From assembly GCA_016839545.1 (NCBI GenBank), contig JAEOUB010000365.1, positions 1 to 6,575 on the forward strand: a stretch of 6,575 bases of DNA. Direction: 5' to 3'. Below are positions 1 to 6,091 of the stretch, piece after piece (the stretch's first letter is position 1; every line of letters begins with the position of its first letter). The position numbers and the translations under genes were made by a program. The notes under the pieces were generated by a model that worked only from the letters and a program-made list of their open reading frames with translations, did no database searches and was not told the origin of the DNA. Origin of the DNA: Candidatus Kariarchaeota archaeon (lineage in GTDB: Archaea; Asgardarchaeota; Heimdallarchaeia; Heimdallarchaeales; Kariarchaeaceae).

Positions 1-23
1 ATAATAATGGATTGGCAAAGAGG

Positions 24-869
24 CTATTTTGTATAGAACGAGGACATATGGTCTGCCACCAAATCTGGTTCCTCACGCAGTATCCAATGCGTTGCATCAA
101 AAAGGAGGAGTTCTCCATCACTGCAGTGATCCAATGACCTGGACGCCATTCCCTCTGAGAGAAAGAGGTCCTTCTTTCCCCAGAGAATGAGAACCGGGAC
201 ATCTATCCTACCCCATGAGAGAGATGAGCGATACTGGATCAGTGCCCGGTACCAGTTGATCATAGTTCTGACATTACCCTTCCATGATTTGACATAGTCC
301 TCCAACACATCTTCGGGAAATGTACCGGGACGAGAAGTGCCCACGAGTGATCTCTTCAACATACGAAAATTGAACAAACGAAGGGATAACTGCGGAAGGA
401 GTGGAAGTTGAAAGAAAAAGATGTACCACGACTTTCTGAGCTGACCACGATCCTGTCTCAGGGTCTCTCTCATGGTTCCTGGATGAGGTACATTGACAAT
501 CACCACTTTCTCAACCAGTTCAGGATACGTCGATACAAATGCCCAGCTGACTATAGCTCCCCAGTCATGACCTGCCAGAAATACCCTATCTCTGCCCGTC
601 CAAGCAATCAGATCTGCAATGTCATCAACCAGGTGACGGAGTCGGTATGATTTGACCCTGAAGGGAGTATCAGAAAGATTGTAACCCCGCTGATCTGGCA
701 GGATGCAGTAAAATCCTCTCTCAACCAGTAGATCTGCCACACGTTTCCAGCCGTACCAAAATTCAGGAAAGCCATGCAGCAAAATGATAGCCGGATTATC
801 AGGATCACCTGCTGTCATCACATTGAGACTGATCTCACGTAGCTGTACACGATGCTGCTGATAGTCCAT
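24..869 (-). CDS. Epoxide-hydrolase-like alpha/beta hydrolase
   Basis: This 281-residue cytosolic enzyme has the alpha/beta hydrolase fold and probably opens epoxides by way of an ester on an aspartate. Seen in the protein: the oxyanion-hole motif HGFPE at 32-36, DQRGYNLSD at 59-67, the nucleophile elbow GHDWG at 100-104 with Asp102 in place of the serine of esterases, a likely acid Asp234 after the ILWG strand, and the base His261 in HWILREEPD. The cap carries a Y-x3-FQ-x-P motif (Tyr149, FQLP 153-156) and NWYR with Tyr207. These match the two tyrosines that activate the epoxide in soluble epoxide hydrolases. Length and motif order are normal for the family and there is no signal peptide. 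The ATG at 867-869 is the natural start because the family N-terminus begins close to it. Haloalkane or haloacetate dehalogenases share the Asp nucleophile, but the two cap tyrosines favour an epoxide hydrolase. The substrate is unknown. It is divergent from the sensor kinase gene. Confidence 0.87.
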   Translation of the reverse strand: MDYQQHRVQLREISLNVMTAGDPDNPAIILLHGFPEFWYGWKRVADLLVERGFYCILPDQRGYNLSDTPFRVKSYRLRHLVDDIADLIAWTGRDRVFLAGHDWGAIVSWAFVSTYPELVEKVVIVNVPHPGTMRETLRQDRGQLRKSWYIFFFQLPLLPQLSLRLFNFRMLKRSLVGTSRPGTFPEDVLEDYVKSWKGNVRTMINWYRALIQYRSSLSWGRIDVPVLILWGKKDLFLSEGMASRSLDHCSDGELLLFDATHWILREEPDLVADHMSSFYTK

Positions 870-908
870 TGCTATTTGAGGCTATGAGATGTTTTTCTAC
901 CTGTTGAT

Positions 909-918
909 CATAAAATAG
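909..918 (-). promoter_or_regulatory. TATA-like element for the hydrolase gene
   Basis: Read on the minus strand this is CTATTTTATG, centred about 44 bases before the hydrolase ATG. An archaeal start site about 25 bases downstream would give a leader of roughly 18-20 bases. There is no clear Shine-Dalgarno sequence. The assignment rests on composition and spacing only. Confidence 0.35.
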
Positions 919-976
919 ATAAGAGTCTAGCTGGTATCTTCTAAACATCAGATTGGTGCAAAATTCCTGAAAATCC

Positions 977-985
977 TTTTGTATT
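977..985 (+). promoter_or_regulatory. Weak TATA-like element for the sensor kinase
   Basis: The short T-rich element TTTTGTATT lies about 27 bases before the ATG at 1009, the spacing expected for a leaderless archaeal transcript. It is a poor match to TTTATATA. The rest of the 870-1008 gap shows nothing else I can name. Confidence 0.25.
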
Positions 986-1008
986 GGCGAAGGGTCATAT
1001 TGCTCACT

Positions 1009-3078
1009 ATGAAACTAGACATGAAGAATCTCGGAGTATTCTTGATGAAGAGTGTCATATTCCTTGTCGGTTTCATACTTCTTAACCTGCTATCAATCAG
1101 TTTCCAGCTGGAAACCACGATCACTCCGTGGTATCTTCCCCCGGGAATGTATATCGCCATGTTCTATTTCTGTGGATTGGTGTACACTGTCGTCCTCTTT
1201 GCCATTATTATTCTGGTGGCAACGTCCTTCTTTGGTCTGAATTTGCTAGAGGCTATGATTCTGGGCATCATCATATCCACAGGATATGGGATTATCACCT
1301 GGTTAATGCGGAAAACCTACGAGGGTAGACAGATCTCTATGATCAATATCTCTACCATAAAAATTATGCCAATTATCTTTGCCCTCCCTCTGGCTATCGG
1401 TATTGTCAATGCACTTTTAGTACCTGATGAGATCTTGAATTTCATTCCCAGAGTTGTGACCTTCTGGCTTGGTGATCTGCTTGGAATAATTACAATTGCA
1501 CCTCTGCTATTTGCCATCGCATTTGAATATCAGGATAGGAAGGAACAGAACCTTTCATTCATTGATTCAAAAAGACTGGGAGAGATGATTAAGAATGAAA
1601 ATTATGTATTCCCGATATTGGTGATTATCACATTGATCACTCTGTCAATAATATCATTTTCACAGCCGTATGGTCTCAATCTCTTCTTTCTAGTAATCAT
1701 CCCATTTCTCATAAACTCACTTGCCAAAACCGAGAAACGCTTTCTCTTTCAGACGGGGATAATCAACATCATGATTTTCCTGATACTAATCTCTAACCAG
1801 TTTGATATTGGAGCATTGGAATTCATTGAGTTTCAAATTGAGATATTAGCAAGCGGTCTCATGTCAGTCTTCCTGTTTGTCTCCTACTCTAGGACACGCG
1901 ATGAGACGCTTGCCAAAGAGGAAATAGCCAGCAGGTTGGTACAGGCAGAGCGATTTGATGCCCTCGGTAGGCTCGCAGGTGGAATTGCTCACGATTTCAA
2001 TAACCTGATGCATGTAGTACGTACCAATACAGAGTATATCAGTCTTGATGACCAACTCAGCCCTGATATTAAATCAAGTCTCGAGACTATTGATCAATCG
2101 CTAGAGAGAGGTTCAGAACTAATAGACCAGATACTCACATTCGGCAAAAGCAAATCTCTCAGACTCTCTAAGGTGGACGTCAATGAATTCATTAAAACGA
2201 GATCTGAGATATTTGAAGGGTTGATAGATGATCTGCATATTATAGACCATCATTTTGAACCGCTGCCTGATATTGCATTGGATCAGCTCCAATTTGAACA
2301 GGTATTCATCAACATGATTGCCAATGCGCGTGATTCAATGCCGGAAGGAGGAAAAATAGGGATTTCCACTCGCTTCGTGAAGGTGGAGAGGGAAATGGAA
2401 GGTGTGGTAGGCAACATTCTGCCACAGGATTACATTGTCATCACTATCTCAGATCAGGGAAGTGGAATACGCCACGACATCCAGGGCTTGATTTTCGATC
2501 CCTTTTTCACAACCAAGCCAAAAGGCAAAGGAGCTGGATTGGGCCTATCCATTGTACTGGGCATTATACAGAACCATGAAGGTCATATTCTGCTGAGATC
2601 AGGAAATCAAGGAACCAGTTTTGAGCTCTACTTCCCCCTGACTACTGAGTTGAAAGCAGAGAATGAGATCATCACACGACTTGATGAGGAAGTGGCAGGC
2701 GAAATTCCCCAGGATATTCATGTGATCATTGTTGACGATAATGAGGAGCTACTCAATGGAATCAGTGCATATTTTGACCAGAAAGGAGTCAAATATACTG
2801 CATACCAAAGCCCCATCGAGTGCTTGAGAGATCTGCAGAATGAGGAGATGAATTTTGATATACTCATCTCAGATGTTATCATGCCAAATCTCAATGGTGT
2901 TACGCTTGCTGATGAGATGAAACAGAAATACCCGAATATCCCCGTAATTTTCATTACAGGATACCCAGATAAGTTTCTCAATACCGGTATCGATTTTGAG
3001 TACACAACTCTTCAGAAACCATTCACTATGGACCAGATGTTCAAGGAGATTTGTCTGGTGGTTGTGAATCCTTCGTAA
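1009..3078 (+). CDS. MASE1 hybrid sensor histidine kinase with receiver domain
   Basis: This membrane sensor kinase has 689 residues from the ATG at 1009. An in-frame TTG at 979 would add 10 residues, and ATG 1021 is also possible. Residues about 15-293 hold eight or nine hydrophobic segments. The WLGDLLGIITIAPLL stretch (about 153-167) is typical of the MASE1 integral membrane sensor domain. A short linker leads to a HisKA domain with H-box GGIAHDFNN, phosphoacceptor His328. The ATPase domain follows: N-box with Asn435 and Asn439, G1 box DQGSG from Asp482, F-box FDPFF at 496-500, and G2 box GKGAGLGL at 506-513. The C-terminal receiver has the acidic pair Asp576/Asp577, phosphoacceptor Asp622 in SDVIMP, Thr650 and Lys670 before Pro. 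All catalytic residues are present, so it should be active. There is no HPt domain, output domain or partner regulator in the window, so it looks like an orphan. The ligand is unknown. Confidence 0.9.
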   Translation: MKLDMKNLGVFLMKSVIFLVGFILLNLLSISFQLETTITPWYLPPGMYIAMFYFCGLVYTVVLFAIIILVATSFFGLNLLEAMILGIIISTGYGIITWLMRKTYEGRQISMINISTIKIMPIIFALPLAIGIVNALLVPDEILNFIPRVVTFWLGDLLGIITIAPLLFAIAFEYQDRKEQNLSFIDSKRLGEMIKNENYVFPILVIITLITLSIISFSQPYGLNLFFLVIIPFLINSLAKTEKRFLFQTGIINIMIFLILISNQFDIGALEFIEFQIEILASGLMSVFLFVSYSRTRDETLAKEEIASRLVQAERFDALGRLAGGIAHDFNNLMHVVRTNTEYISLDDQLSPDIKSSLETIDQSLERGSELIDQILTFGKSKSLRLSKVDVNEFIKTRSEIFEGLIDDLHIIDHHFEPLPDIALDQLQFEQVFINMIANARDSMPEGGKIGISTRFVKVEREMEGVVGNILPQDYIVITISDQGSGIRHDIQGLIFDPFFTTKPKGKGAGLGLSIVLGIIQNHEGHILLRSGNQGTSFELYFPLTTELKAENEIITRLDEEVAGEIPQDIHVIIVDDNEELLNGISAYFDQKGVKYTAYQSPIECLRDLQNEEMNFDILISDVIMPNLNGVTLADEMKQKYPNIPVIFITGYPDKFLNTGIDFEYTTLQKPFTMDQMFKEICLVVVNPS

Positions 3079-3080
3079 AC

Positions 3081-3121
3081 TCAACTATCTCTTTCAGATT
3101 CCAAGAGAAAGGCTTAGTTGA
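3081..3121 (+). terminator. Hairpin just after the sensor kinase stop codon
   Basis: TCAACTA at 3081-3087 pairs perfectly with TAGTTGA at 3115-3121, and CTTTC at 3091-3095 pairs inside it with GAAAG at 3107-3111. A small internal loop separates the stems and the apical loop has 11 bases. It starts two bases after the TAA. No T-run follows, so it could be a 3'-end stabilising or processing hairpin and not a true terminator. The remaining gap up to 3239 has no strong TATA box. Confidence 0.4.
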
Positions 3122-3239
3122 TCAGAGCCGGCTTGGTATCAGGATATTTGTCAATAATTCTATGCAACCGTTTTGCTTTAAGATGCTATCTCATCAGTGA
3201 TGGGTTGTCGAATGACCAGCTATTGATCATCAGGTCTAA

Positions 3240-3926
3240 ATGATGAGGCAGGAAGCTGAAGCTATGAGTCTGAAGGAGGAAATTGGACATTGGATCGCCA
3301 GAGACCTCCCACGTCGGGGAACCATGGGGTTTGGAAGTGGCAGTACAGTTAATGCTATCATCTCAGTTCTTGGAAATGATTTTTCTGAGATCAAATGGAT
3401 TGCAGGATCACGAGCAACTTCTGACCAGCTGAGTGACCATGGATTGAAGGAAACTGAGCCAGCACACATGTCTGTCTGTATTGATGGTGCCGACCAGCTA
3501 CTGAAGGAGGGAATACTACTCAAGGGCGGTGGAGGAGCTCTTTTCAGAGAGAAAGTACTGTGGGGACTTGCAGACACTGTTATTGTGGGGATCACCTACG
3601 ACAAGGTAGTATCGAGCCTGACCCATCCATTAGCTATTGAGATTGATCCTTTTGCAGAAGGGCTGGTTAGACAGAGTATTCTTGACCGGTATTCATGTGA
3701 TCTTGCCCTGCGAGGCGGAGAAAATCCCTTTATGACGGATAACGGAAACTGGATACTTGATTGCAGCAATTTACTGCAGACCATGACTGCAGAGGAGATT
3801 GTAGAACTGCACCACTGGCTCAAATCACTTACAGGAGTGATTGAAACCGGTATTTTCGTCGAGCAACGGGGAAGATGCAAGGTCATTGTCGCATCTGAAA
3901 ATGGTATAGAAGAGCTGAGAATGTAA
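3240..3926 (+). CDS. rpiA: Ribose-5-phosphate isomerase A
   Basis: The 228-residue product interconverts ribose 5-phosphate and ribulose 5-phosphate in the cytosol, feeding nucleotide and pentose phosphate metabolism. Seen: the phosphate-binding loop GFGSGST at 30-36; IDGAD with Asp82 and Asp85; the KGGGGALFREK block with Lys95 and Glu104; PFMTDNGNWILD at 163-174; and the C-terminal GVIETGIF. These correspond to the E. coli RpiA residues Asp81, Asp84, Lys94 and Glu103, so the active site is intact. One oddity is that the glutamate usually following DGAD is glutamine here (Gln86). Length is normal for RpiA. The start is uncertain: ATGs at 3240, 3243 and 3264 are in frame. The 3264 start (MSLKEEIG) fits the family N-terminus at least as well and has a weak A/T stretch about 24 bases upstream. 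The next gene follows in the same direction after 67 bases and may be cotranscribed. Confidence 0.93.
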   Translation: MMRQEAEAMSLKEEIGHWIARDLPRRGTMGFGSGSTVNAIISVLGNDFSEIKWIAGSRATSDQLSDHGLKETEPAHMSVCIDGADQLLKEGILLKGGGGALFREKVLWGLADTVIVGITYDKVVSSLTHPLAIEIDPFAEGLVRQSILDRYSCDLALRGGENPFMTDNGNWILDCSNLLQTMTAEEIVELHHWLKSLTGVIETGIFVEQRGRCKVIVASENGIEELRM

Positions 3927-3993
3927 TCAGATTATGAGCAACTGTTGAAGTGATGACCGCAATACAGTAGAAGTGTGGGGTCAATCTAGGTCC

Positions 3994-4449
3994 ATGATTG
4001 ATGCTGCAATAGAAAAATACCTGGAAGATATTCGTATACCCCTGCGGTTGAGTTGTCAGCTGGGTAATGGCTATCCACTTGTAATCTCACTCTGGTACCT
4101 GTACCGTGATGGAAAATTGTACTGTGCCAGTGGATCATCATCCAAGCTGGTGAGGTATCTCAGGGTGAACAGCAGGGTGGGTTTTGAGGTGGCTGCTGAC
4201 AGCCCACCGTACTGTGGTGTGAGAGGGTACGGTAGGGTGAGACTGTATGAGGACACGGGGAAGACTATGCTCAGAGAATTGTATGGCCGGTACTTCTCAG
4301 ATACTGATTCTGAGCTGTTCACCTACCTCACAGCTGATGGCCGTCAGGAGATGGTGGTGGAACTGACTCCTGAGAAAGTGACTACCTGGAATTTCAACGA
4401 TAGAATGTCTGAATCTGTCAAAATAGAGAGTTCCAAAATCTGCCTGTAG
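3994..4449 (+). CDS. PNPOx-like split-barrel flavoprotein
   Basis: This small cytosolic protein, 151 residues from the ATG at 3994, resembles the FMN-binding split-barrel fold of the pyridoxamine 5'-phosphate oxidase-like superfamily. The fold is suggested by strands in order: LRLSCQLG (about 17-24), PLVISLWYLYRDGKLYCAS (28-46), a cofactor-phosphate type SSSKLVRYL turn (48-56), VGFEVAADSPPY (62-73) and the GVRGYGRVRLYED strand (75-87). A helix and a final strand (MVVELTPEKVTTWNF, 110-124) close the barrel. It lacks the C-terminal extension of true PdxH, so a PLP biosynthetic role is unlikely. FMN, F420 or haem as ligand cannot be told from the sequence. A GTG at 3973 would add seven residues, but the ATG fits the fold better. 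It lies 67 bases after rpiA. Confidence 0.78.
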   Translation: MIDAAIEKYLEDIRIPLRLSCQLGNGYPLVISLWYLYRDGKLYCASGSSSKLVRYLRVNSRVGFEVAADSPPYCGVRGYGRVRLYEDTGKTMLRELYGRYFSDTDSELFTYLTADGRQEMVVELTPEKVTTWNFNDRMSESVKIESSKICL

Positions 4450-4470
4450 AGAAAAATGTACATTATTGGG

Positions 4471-4501
4471 ACAGTGATACCAATTGCTGCACAGCTGATA
4501 C
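4471..4501 (+). repeat. Paired direct repeats upstream of the small-gene promoter
   Basis: ACAGTGATAC at 4471-4480 recurs as ACAGCTGATAC at 4491-4501, differing by one inserted base. The copies are offset by about 20 bases, close to two helical turns, and end about 20 bases before the TATA box. Tandem copies on one face of the helix in this position would suit an activator. This is inference from spacing, and a 10-base near-repeat can arise by chance. Confidence 0.35.
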
Positions 4502-4520
4502 TTATATGAAATTGACCAAG

Positions 4521-4528
4521 TATATATT
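4521..4528 (+). promoter_or_regulatory. Strong TATA box of the 66-residue protein gene
   Basis: TATATATT is the best archaeal TATA match in the window. Its centre is about 31 bases before the ATG at 4556, so transcription should begin only a few bases ahead of that codon. A second, weaker element (TTATAT) lies at 4502-4507. Confidence 0.65.
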
Positions 4529-4544
4529 GTGGGACGCATCCCAC
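4529..4544. promoter_or_regulatory. 16-bp inverted repeat between TATA box and start codon, candidate operator
   Basis: GTGGGACGCATCCCAC has perfect six-base arms (4529-4534 and 4539-4544) and seven of eight possible pairs overall; only 4535/4538 mismatch. It abuts the TATA box and should lie upstream of the transcript start, so it is more likely a DNA site for a dimeric regulator than an RNA hairpin. Binding there would block polymerase or TFB. No regulator is encoded nearby. Confidence 0.5.
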
Positions 4545-4555
4545 GGTGAATTATT

Positions 4556-4756
4556 ATGGCAACCGCAACACAAACCTCCAACATCTTCTCTACACTCTTC
4601 AACATCTTCTCCCGTTCCAAGGTATCCAGTGCCTCTATTGTCAAGGAGGAGCTGGCTATCAACCAGCCTCCGATGGAGTCTGATGGAGCAAAAATTGACC
4701 TTGAGCTGGCTAAAGGCAATGCCTATGTGAGAAATTACACACACAAGTTCTACTGA
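4556..4756 (+). CDS. Unrecognised 66-residue protein
   Basis: I do not recognise this protein. The case for a real gene is its surroundings: a strong TATA box at leaderless spacing, a possible operator, and a terminator after the TGA. Residues 1-17 (ATATQTSNIFSTLFNIF) are Ser/Thr-rich with a possible amphipathic helix (NIFSTLFNIFSR). The middle is charged and polar (VKEELAINQPPMESDGAKIDLELAKG) and the end is basic-aromatic (NAYVRNYTHKFY). There is no transmembrane helix, cysteine, metal motif or signal peptide. The arrangement suggests a short, possibly abundant single-gene transcript of about 270 bases. Longer overlapping reading frames at 4506-4730 (plus) and 4502-4795 (minus) have unlikely compositions and ignore the promoter geometry. 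Confidence that it is coding is fair; function is unknown. Confidence 0.62.
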   Translation: MATATQTSNIFSTLFNIFSRSKVSSASIVKEELAINQPPMESDGAKIDLELAKGNAYVRNYTHKFY

Positions 4757-4799
4757 GTTAACCTCTTTCCTCCAACTCTGAACACACCTCAACACCTCT

Positions 4800-4825
4800 G
4801 CCCGGTTCTGCCGGGCTTTTTTTTT
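4800..4825 (+). terminator. GC-rich hairpin plus T9 terminator
   Basis: GCCCGG at 4800-4805 pairs with CCGGGC at 4811-4816 around the loop TTCTG, followed at once by nine T residues (4817-4825). It ends the transcript of the 66-residue gene, about 45-70 bases after its stop. It touches the stop codon of the convergent membrane protein gene. The minus strand has an A-run here, so it works in the plus direction only. Intrinsic terminators of this shape are classical in bacteria, while archaeal termination needs mainly the T-run. Confidence 0.85.
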
Positions 4826-5420
4826 ACGAATCCGATATCCGGTACAGGAGTGCTGAAATGATCAGGAATACCAGTCCCAGACCGATGTTCATGATAATGA
4901 ATTTCTCCACCAGGTAGGTGTGCTGTGGTGAGATCTCTACTTTCCCAAGTATGGAGAGGTTGAGGCCCAGTGTCAGGTAGAGTGCTGCAGATGTTCCCAG
5001 GGTGAGACCCACTCCCTCCAGAGAGCGAGACTTGACCAGAGGAGGGAGTACTCCTGCTATGATCATCCAGACAACGGTGAGTGGGAATGCTCCCTGTATC
5101 AGTTCGGGCGGTGGTGCCCCACCTAGATTGAGGATGACCTCACTGGTGATCACAGGATTGAAGATCAGGACTGATAGTATGGCGAGAAATGTCAGGCCCA
5201 TGGTGAAATAGATAGTGTAGGCTGCCCAGCTCTTCAGCGAGTAGGTATCAGTCAGCCTCTCGTAAGAGACGATGAGCAATGCACCTGCAAGTGCTGAGAT
5301 GATCAGCATAAACACAGCTGAGAACCAGATATTGGAGATGGTGAGCTGGTGGTAGATTAAAAAGAGCAAACAGGTAATCACACCTGCAAGAGCCCCCAAA
5401 GCAGCTTTGTTGCCAGTCAT
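4824..5420 (-). CDS. Six-helix integral membrane protein of unknown function
   Basis: The product is 198 residues from the ATG at 5418-5420. Hydrophobic segments lie at about 6-23, 31-52, 65-87, 109-128, 136-157 and 171-193, with few charges between them, giving six membrane helices and no large soluble domain. Visible features are the loop GGAPPPELIQG at about 100-110 and a basic LVKSRSLEG loop at about 128-136. I know no family with this signature. The frame stays open to an ATG at 5606, which would give 260 residues. That longer start would overlap the divergent gene beginning at 5522 and add a polar tail of different composition. The ATG at 5420 instead has an A11 tract with flanking TA-rich bases about 24 bases upstream, like a leaderless promoter. 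The gene is convergent with the 66-residue gene. Confidence 0.72.
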   Translation of the reverse strand: MTGNKAALGALAGVITCLLFLIYHQLTISNIWFSAVFMLIISALAGALLIVSYERLTDTYSLKSWAAYTIYFTMGLTFLAILSVLIFNPVITSEVILNLGGAPPPELIQGAFPLTVVWMIIAGVLPPLVKSRSLEGVGLTLGTSAALYLTLGLNLSILGKVEISPQHTYLVEKFIIMNIGLGLVFLIISALLYRISDS

Positions 5421-5435
5421 TAAGGATGTCTGATC

Positions 5436-5452
5436 TATTTTTTTTTTTAATG
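5436..5452 (-). promoter_or_regulatory. A-tract promoter element for the membrane protein
   Basis: On the minus strand this reads as a TTA, then eleven A residues, then TA (plus-strand T11 at 5438-5448). It is centred about 24 bases before the ATG at 5420, the usual TATA-to-start distance of leaderless archaeal genes. The homopolymer is also a likely place for length variation or sequencing error. Confidence 0.42.
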
Positions 5453-5492
5453 TTTCTTCAATTGTGCTTTCAGTTTTGAACGTAGTGAGAGG

Positions 5493-5504
5493 AATAAAAA
5501 TATT
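5493..5504 (+). promoter_or_regulatory. TATA box of the second split-barrel gene
   Basis: AATAAAAATATT is centred about 24 bases before the GTG at 5522, so transcription should start at or next to the GTG. No Shine-Dalgarno sequence is seen. This geometry is the main reason for choosing GTG 5522 as start. Confidence 0.55.
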
Positions 5505-5521
5505 CAAGCCAATACCTGCCT

Positions 5522-6001
5522 GTGACCTCTCCCTACGACTTACCTCATGATCGTGATCTGATTGATGACCTGCTGAACTCACCGCTGCATCCTGTGATGA
5601 TATCATTCCTTAACACCGGAGGAAGCCAGACGGCGACCCCCGTATGGACTCATTTTAACCCGGACGACTCATGCTTTTACCTGTTCAGCTACAAGAAATC
5701 AATGAAGGTGAGAACCATAGAGGCAGGCAATTCCGAGTTCACTCTTACTCTGATCAACCGGGGATCGTACCCAGTGGTCAAAGCAGACGAGCTGCCCTAT
5801 CTGTCCATGACAGGAACCATGGAGCTGGTTGATGATACTTCGGTTGACAATATCCACGAGCTCCATATCAAACTGCTGGAGAAATACAACAGTGCGGACC
5901 AGGAGATATGGGTGGGAGAGCTGATAGAGAAACTGAGAGGAAAACCTGAGGGGACATGGATGCTGAGATTCACTCCCGGAAGATTGCGATTCTACAAGTA
6001 A
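5522..6001 (+). CDS. FMN/F420-type split-barrel oxidoreductase-like protein
   Basis: This 159-residue cytosolic protein resembles the PNPOx-like / flavin-deazaflavin oxidoreductase split-barrel group. The motif order is typical: a leading helix (DLIDDLLNSP, about 12-21), strand HPVMISFLNTGG (23-34), TATPVWTHFNPDD (37-49), CFYLFSYKKSMKVRTIE (51-67) with the lysine-rich turn that contacts cofactor phosphate in relatives, FTLTLINRG (73-81), and LSMTGTMELVDD (94-105). A helical insert and the closing strand WMLRFTPGRLRFYK (146-159) complete it. FMN and F420 are both possible. It belongs to a different branch from the split-barrel protein at 3994-4449, with little direct resemblance beyond the fold. 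The start is GTG 5522; the next in-frame ATG (5597) would remove the first helix. It is divergent from the membrane protein gene. Confidence 0.8.
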   Translation: MTSPYDLPHDRDLIDDLLNSPLHPVMISFLNTGGSQTATPVWTHFNPDDSCFYLFSYKKSMKVRTIEAGNSEFTLTLINRGSYPVVKADELPYLSMTGTMELVDDTSVDNIHELHIKLLEKYNSADQEIWVGELIEKLRGKPEGTWMLRFTPGRLRFYK

Positions 6002-6054
6002 CTACACCTGATCCCTGTCAATTACGCAAACCTGTCAGAAAAGTACCAGTCACC

Positions 6055-6068
6055 AAAAAATGTTATAG
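6055..6068 (+). promoter_or_regulatory. TATA-like element of the polyphosphate kinase fragment
   Basis: AAAAAATGTTATAG lies with its TTATA part about 27 bases before the ATG at 6092, again at leaderless spacing. The 90-base gap after 6001 shows no terminator hairpin I can support. Confidence 0.45.
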
Positions 6069-6091
6069 AGTCACATCCTTTTCCCGTTCCT

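Noticed and set aside
101..110. Shine-Dalgarno-like AAGGAGG within 1-870
   Set aside because: It lies inside the hydrolase gene on the opposite strand with no reading frame starting after it.
408..650. 80-residue plus-strand frame opposite the hydrolase
   Set aside because: Antisense shadow of a gene with complete family motifs.
3236..3595. 119-residue minus-strand reading frame opposite rpiA
   Set aside because: Ser/Pro-rich composition typical of an antisense shadow of a well-supported gene; no promoter or homology seen.
4297..4719. 140-residue minus-strand reading frame opposite the split-barrel and small genes
   Set aside because: It runs antisense through a conserved gene, a promoter and a second gene, and has no start signals of its own.
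4502..4795. 97-residue minus-strand and 74-residue plus-strand (4506-4730) frames competing with the 66-residue gene
   Set aside because: The plus-strand one begins upstream of the TATA box and is rich in Ser, Pro and Trp. The minus-strand one has no promoter. Only the ATG at 4556 fits the TATA-to-start distance.
5084..5102. Second copy of the operator-like palindrome (GGGAATGCTCCC)
   Set aside because: It shares only GGGA/TCCC arms, lies inside the coding region of the membrane protein and has no promoter next to it; likely chance.
5421..5606. N-terminal extension of the membrane protein by 62 residues (ATG at 5606)
   Set aside because: It overlaps the divergent split-barrel gene and has a polar, uneven composition. 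An A/T-rich promoter-like element lies inside it at the right distance from the ATG at 5420.
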